Below are positions 14,114 through 15,974 of a DNA stretch of 15,974 bases, piece after piece. Position 1 is the stretch's first letter. Each line of letters starts with the position of its first letter. Position numbers and translations under genes: made by a program. The DNA lies in assembly GCA_943356515.1 (NCBI GenBank), contig CALRFM010000011.1, forward strand, positions 1 to 15,974. Direction: 5' to 3'. Origin of the DNA: Patescibacteria group bacterium (GTDB lineage: Bacteria > Patescibacteriota > Microgenomatia > UBA1406 > GWC2-37-13). A model generated the notes under the pieces. The model was given only the letters and a program-made list of their open reading frames with translations. It did no database searches and was not told the origin of the DNA.

Positions 14114-15433
14114 TTAATAATGATCAGAATTTTCTGACTCTAACGTAAACTTTGCACCAGCACTCTGCATCTCTGGGAAAAAATTTGAGAAAGACTTTTT
14201 TACATATTCTGCATGAATGATCTTTGTTTCTCCTTCACACATCATACCAGCAATTGCAAACGCCATGACGATCCTATGATCATGATGACCATCAATTTCT
14301 GCGCAATGTAATTTCCACGAACCATCTTGATCTATGATGAGTCCATCTTGCTTCTCTTCAATCTTAGCTCCCATTTTTGTAAGCTCCTGGCACATGGCGG
14401 CTATTCGATCACATTCTTTCCACCGTGCCACTTCGGTATTTTTTATAATTGTTTTCCCTTTGGCAAAACATGCAGCAACAGCAATGGTTGGCAGCTGATC
14501 GGGCATGTTATTCATATCAATTTCTATTCCATGAAGATCGCTCGTACGAGCGGTAAGGGTCCGACCCTTAATTTCAATATCGCCACCCATTTGTTGGAGC
14601 GCGAAGGTAACAAATTTATCACCATACGGATCATTAAAATCCATATCTTTAACGACAAGCTCTGATTGGGGAACAAGTAACGCTGAAAGTAGCGGGTAAC
14701 TTGGTGTAGACCATTCGTAAGGAATTTCCACATCAAATGGTTGTGGAATGCTATTTCCTGGAAAATGATATTTTGTGTATGTGCCGCCAACATTTTCACA
14801 AGATACTTTTGCTGTTTTAAACCAATACAAAAGCGAGTCGATGTACGCTGTCTCTCCGGGATTTGAAACATGAAGAGTAACAGGTTTTTGAGAAAGTGAC
14901 GATGCCACAAGCAAGCTGAATATAGGCTGGCATCCTTCTCCATTTGCATGAGCCACACCGCCCTGCACAGGACCCTTTATCACAAAAGGGGCCATACCAT
15001 CTTTTTTGGTTGAAATGATTTCTACTCCTAGCTCTTGAAAAGGCTTTATGGTATTTTTAGATATTTTGCGCAGGTTTCTAATGGAAGAATCTCCCGTGAT
15101 AATTGAATAGCCCGGACACGCACCTGCAACACCCATAAGGTATGCCAACATAGTGCCACTATTTTTTACATCCAATATGTCACTCGGTGTTGTTGGTTTC
15201 CCTGCAACACCTTTGACTTGGAAGGTATCTTTTTTAATTTCAGTAATTTCTGCACCGTACAAAATCATCGCCTCCACTGCCTTGTGCCAATCGCTGCTTA
15301 TTTTTGGATTACAAATAGTAGACGTGCCATCTGCAAGAGACGCAAGTATGAGTGCACGAAATGAATGTGTTTTCGATCGAGGCATACTCACAGTGCCGGT
15401 AAGTTGATGACTTTTTTGTACATGTAAAATCAT
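14114..15433 (-). CDS. aroA: 3-phosphoshikimate 1-carboxyvinyltransferase (EPSP synthase), divergent
   Basis: Joins shikimate-3-phosphate and PEP to give EPSP. The 439 residues match the two-domain family. Kept: SMPRSKTHSFRALILASL (K21, R26), the NSGT loop (91-94), Q169, MPDQLPTIAVAACFAKG (D312), RWKECDRI (K339, E340, R343), HDHRIVMAFAIAG (R387) and EYVKKSFSNFF (Lys412/413). Divergent: the loop usually read GNAGTxxRPL is here KNSGTMLAYL, with no R-P. SSQ is GCQ, so the phosphate-binding serines look replaced. TGDSSIRNLRK lacks the usual R-x-R-P. MurA is unlikely because the KExDR and DHRxxM motifs are those of AroA. A 14-base and a 15-base palindrome sit inside the gene. It begins 9 bases after the aroB stop. 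Confidence 0.92.
   Translation of the reverse strand: MILHVQKSHQLTGTVSMPRSKTHSFRALILASLADGTSTICNPKISSDWHKAVEAMILYGAEITEIKKDTFQVKGVAGKPTTPSDILDVKNSGTMLAYLMGVAGACPGYSIITGDSSIRNLRKISKNTIKPFQELGVEIISTKKDGMAPFVIKGPVQGGVAHANGEGCQPIFSLLVASSLSQKPVTLHVSNPGETAYIDSLLYWFKTAKVSCENVGGTYTKYHFPGNSIPQPFDVEIPYEWSTPSYPLLSALLVPQSELVVKDMDFNDPYGDKFVTFALQQMGGDIEIKGRTLTARTSDLHGIEIDMNNMPDQLPTIAVAACFAKGKTIIKNTEVARWKECDRIAAMCQELTKMGAKIEEKQDGLIIDQDGSWKLHCAEIDGHHDHRIVMAFAIAGMMCEGETKIIHAEYVKKSFSNFFPEMQSAGAKFTLESENSDHY
14539..14569. repeat. Tandem palindromes inside aroA, including copy 2 of AAGGGTCCGACCCTT
   Basis: CGCTCGTACGAGCG (14539-14552) is a perfect 14-base palindrome. Two bases later AAGGGTCCGACCCTT (14555-14569) is identical to the copy in ilvD. 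On the coding strand the second element reads K-G-R-T-L in IEIKGRTLTARTS, the same reading frame as in ilvD. Confidence 0.8.
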
Positions 15434-15442
15434 ATTGTTAGA

Positions 15443-15974
15443 TCAATGCGTAATATATGCAATGGCTTTTTTCACAAATGATTCTCCTATTTCTACATTT
15501 TCTTCTCCCGTGCCAATTGCTGAGAGGAGCGTCCATTTTATTTTCCCTCCAATATTTTTCTTGTCAGTTGAAAGAGGATCGTAAACTTCATCGACGGATA
15601 TTGATTTCTGATATTTAATAGGCAATCCTACGGTCTCAATTGCCGATTCGATCTTATTAAAATCCCCATCAGATATCATGCCACTTAAGTGCGCAATTTT
15701 TGCTTCTGCAACCATTCCTATGGCTACTGCTTCACCATGAAATAATGGATTATCTGTTTGGAAACTAAGTGATTCCAATACATGTCCGATGGTATGACCA
15801 AAGTTGAGAAGCTTTCGGGTTGATGATTCATATTCATCTTGACGTACAATATCTGCTTTGATTTCTATTGATCTACTGATAATCTCAATCTGCTTCTTAC
15901 TATCAAATTCGGTAAATGGTTTCTCGCTCACTTCTTCAAAATATGTCTTATCGGCAATAAGTCCGTGTTTTAGA
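15443..15974 (-). CDS. aroB: 3-dehydroquinate synthase (partial, 5' end outside window)
   Basis: Converts DAHP to 3-dehydroquinate with NAD and a divalent metal. The frame is open to the window edge and gives 176 C-terminal residues, about half the usual 340-370. It begins KHGLIADKTYFEE, the AroB segment that follows the E-x-x-K-H/Y-G region, so the GTG at 15931 is internal and not the start. RKLLNFGHTIGHVLES holds the metal-binding His of GHTxGH, and LFHGEAVAIGM the second His. It ends in TGA, 9 bases before the aroA ATG. A gene for DAHP synthase is not in the window. Confidence 0.94.
   Translation of the reverse strand, partial: LKHGLIADKTYFEEVSEKPFTEFDSKKQIEIISRSIEIKADIVRQDEYESSTRKLLNFGHTIGHVLESLSFQTDNPLFHGEAVAIGMVAEAKIAHLSGMISDGDFNKIESAIETVGLPIKYQKSISVDEVYDPLSTDKKNIGGKIKWTLLSAIGTGEENVEIGESFVKKAIAYITH

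Noticed and set aside
13143..15445. Alternative genetic code with TGA as glycine (Gracilibacteria/Absconditabacteria type)
   Set aside because: TGA stops lie exactly at the family C-termini of aroB, aroQ, aroK and aroE, in ATGA overlaps for three of them.
15443..15931. GTG at 15931 as the real start of a short aroB
   Set aside because: The frame stays open upstream and reads KHGLIADKTYFEE, conserved AroB sequence, so the gene continues beyond the window.
1..15974. CRISPR arrays, tRNA or rRNA genes, insertion sequences
   Set aside because: No regularly spaced repeats, tRNA-like folds or transposase frames were seen; nearly all bases lie in biosynthetic genes.

Overview
This window is a block of bacterial amino-acid biosynthesis genes, all on the minus strand, so it is read from high to low coordinates. 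It holds two adjoining gene groups. The upstream group (about 15974 to 11249) is a shikimate/chorismate run: aroB (5' part outside the window), aroA, aroQ, aroK, aroE, aroC. The last four are joined by 4-base ATGA stop/start overlaps. The downstream group (about 11250 to 1) makes isoleucine, valine and leucine: ilvE, ilvB, ilvN, leuA, ilvA, ilvD, ridA, an open frame joining ilvC to leuC, and leuD (3' part outside the window). Only leuB of the Ile/Val/Leu pathway is not seen, and it may lie beyond leuD. No gene is supported on the plus strand.

The main discovery is in the 227-base gap between aroC and ilvE. It holds a sigma70-type promoter (TTGCAT, 17 bases, TATAAT) and then a 16-codon reading frame, MKTNISYILVLLITHV, in which half the residues are Ile, Leu or Val. 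After it come mutually exclusive hairpins ending in a GC-rich stem, a GAAA loop and six U. This is the full layout of a ribosome-mediated transcription attenuator that senses charged tRNA-Ile/Leu/Val. The promoter would place the RNA start only a few bases before the leader ATG. None of the starts examined in the window has a Shine-Dalgarno sequence.

The second discovery is that ilvC and leuC form one 804-codon frame. The junction is an A8 run. With seven A the same sequence would give a TAA stop just after the KARI end and a leuC ATG two bases later. It may be a real fusion, a slippage site or a one-base sequence error.

Other points: three related palindromes of REP type flank ilvE; an odd 15-base palindrome occurs twice inside genes, both times coding KGRTL; and several shikimate enzymes carry substitutions at residues that bind substrate in their families.

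Organism: bacterial, moderately AT-rich, TGA used as a stop (aroB, aroQ, aroK, aroE and the leader), no Shine-Dalgarno sites, and a class I KARI of the Bacteroidota/fungal type next to a classic sigma70 promoter. This fits an uncultivated lineage such as a Patescibacteria-like one better than a standard Bacteroidota, but no marker gene in the window settles it. How the genes work together: IlvA makes 2-oxobutyrate (with RidA removing its reactive enamine/imine intermediates), IlvBN, IlvC and IlvD run the shared Ile/Val steps, LeuA and LeuCD branch to leucine, and IlvE does the final transamination. The aro genes carry DAHP to chorismate.
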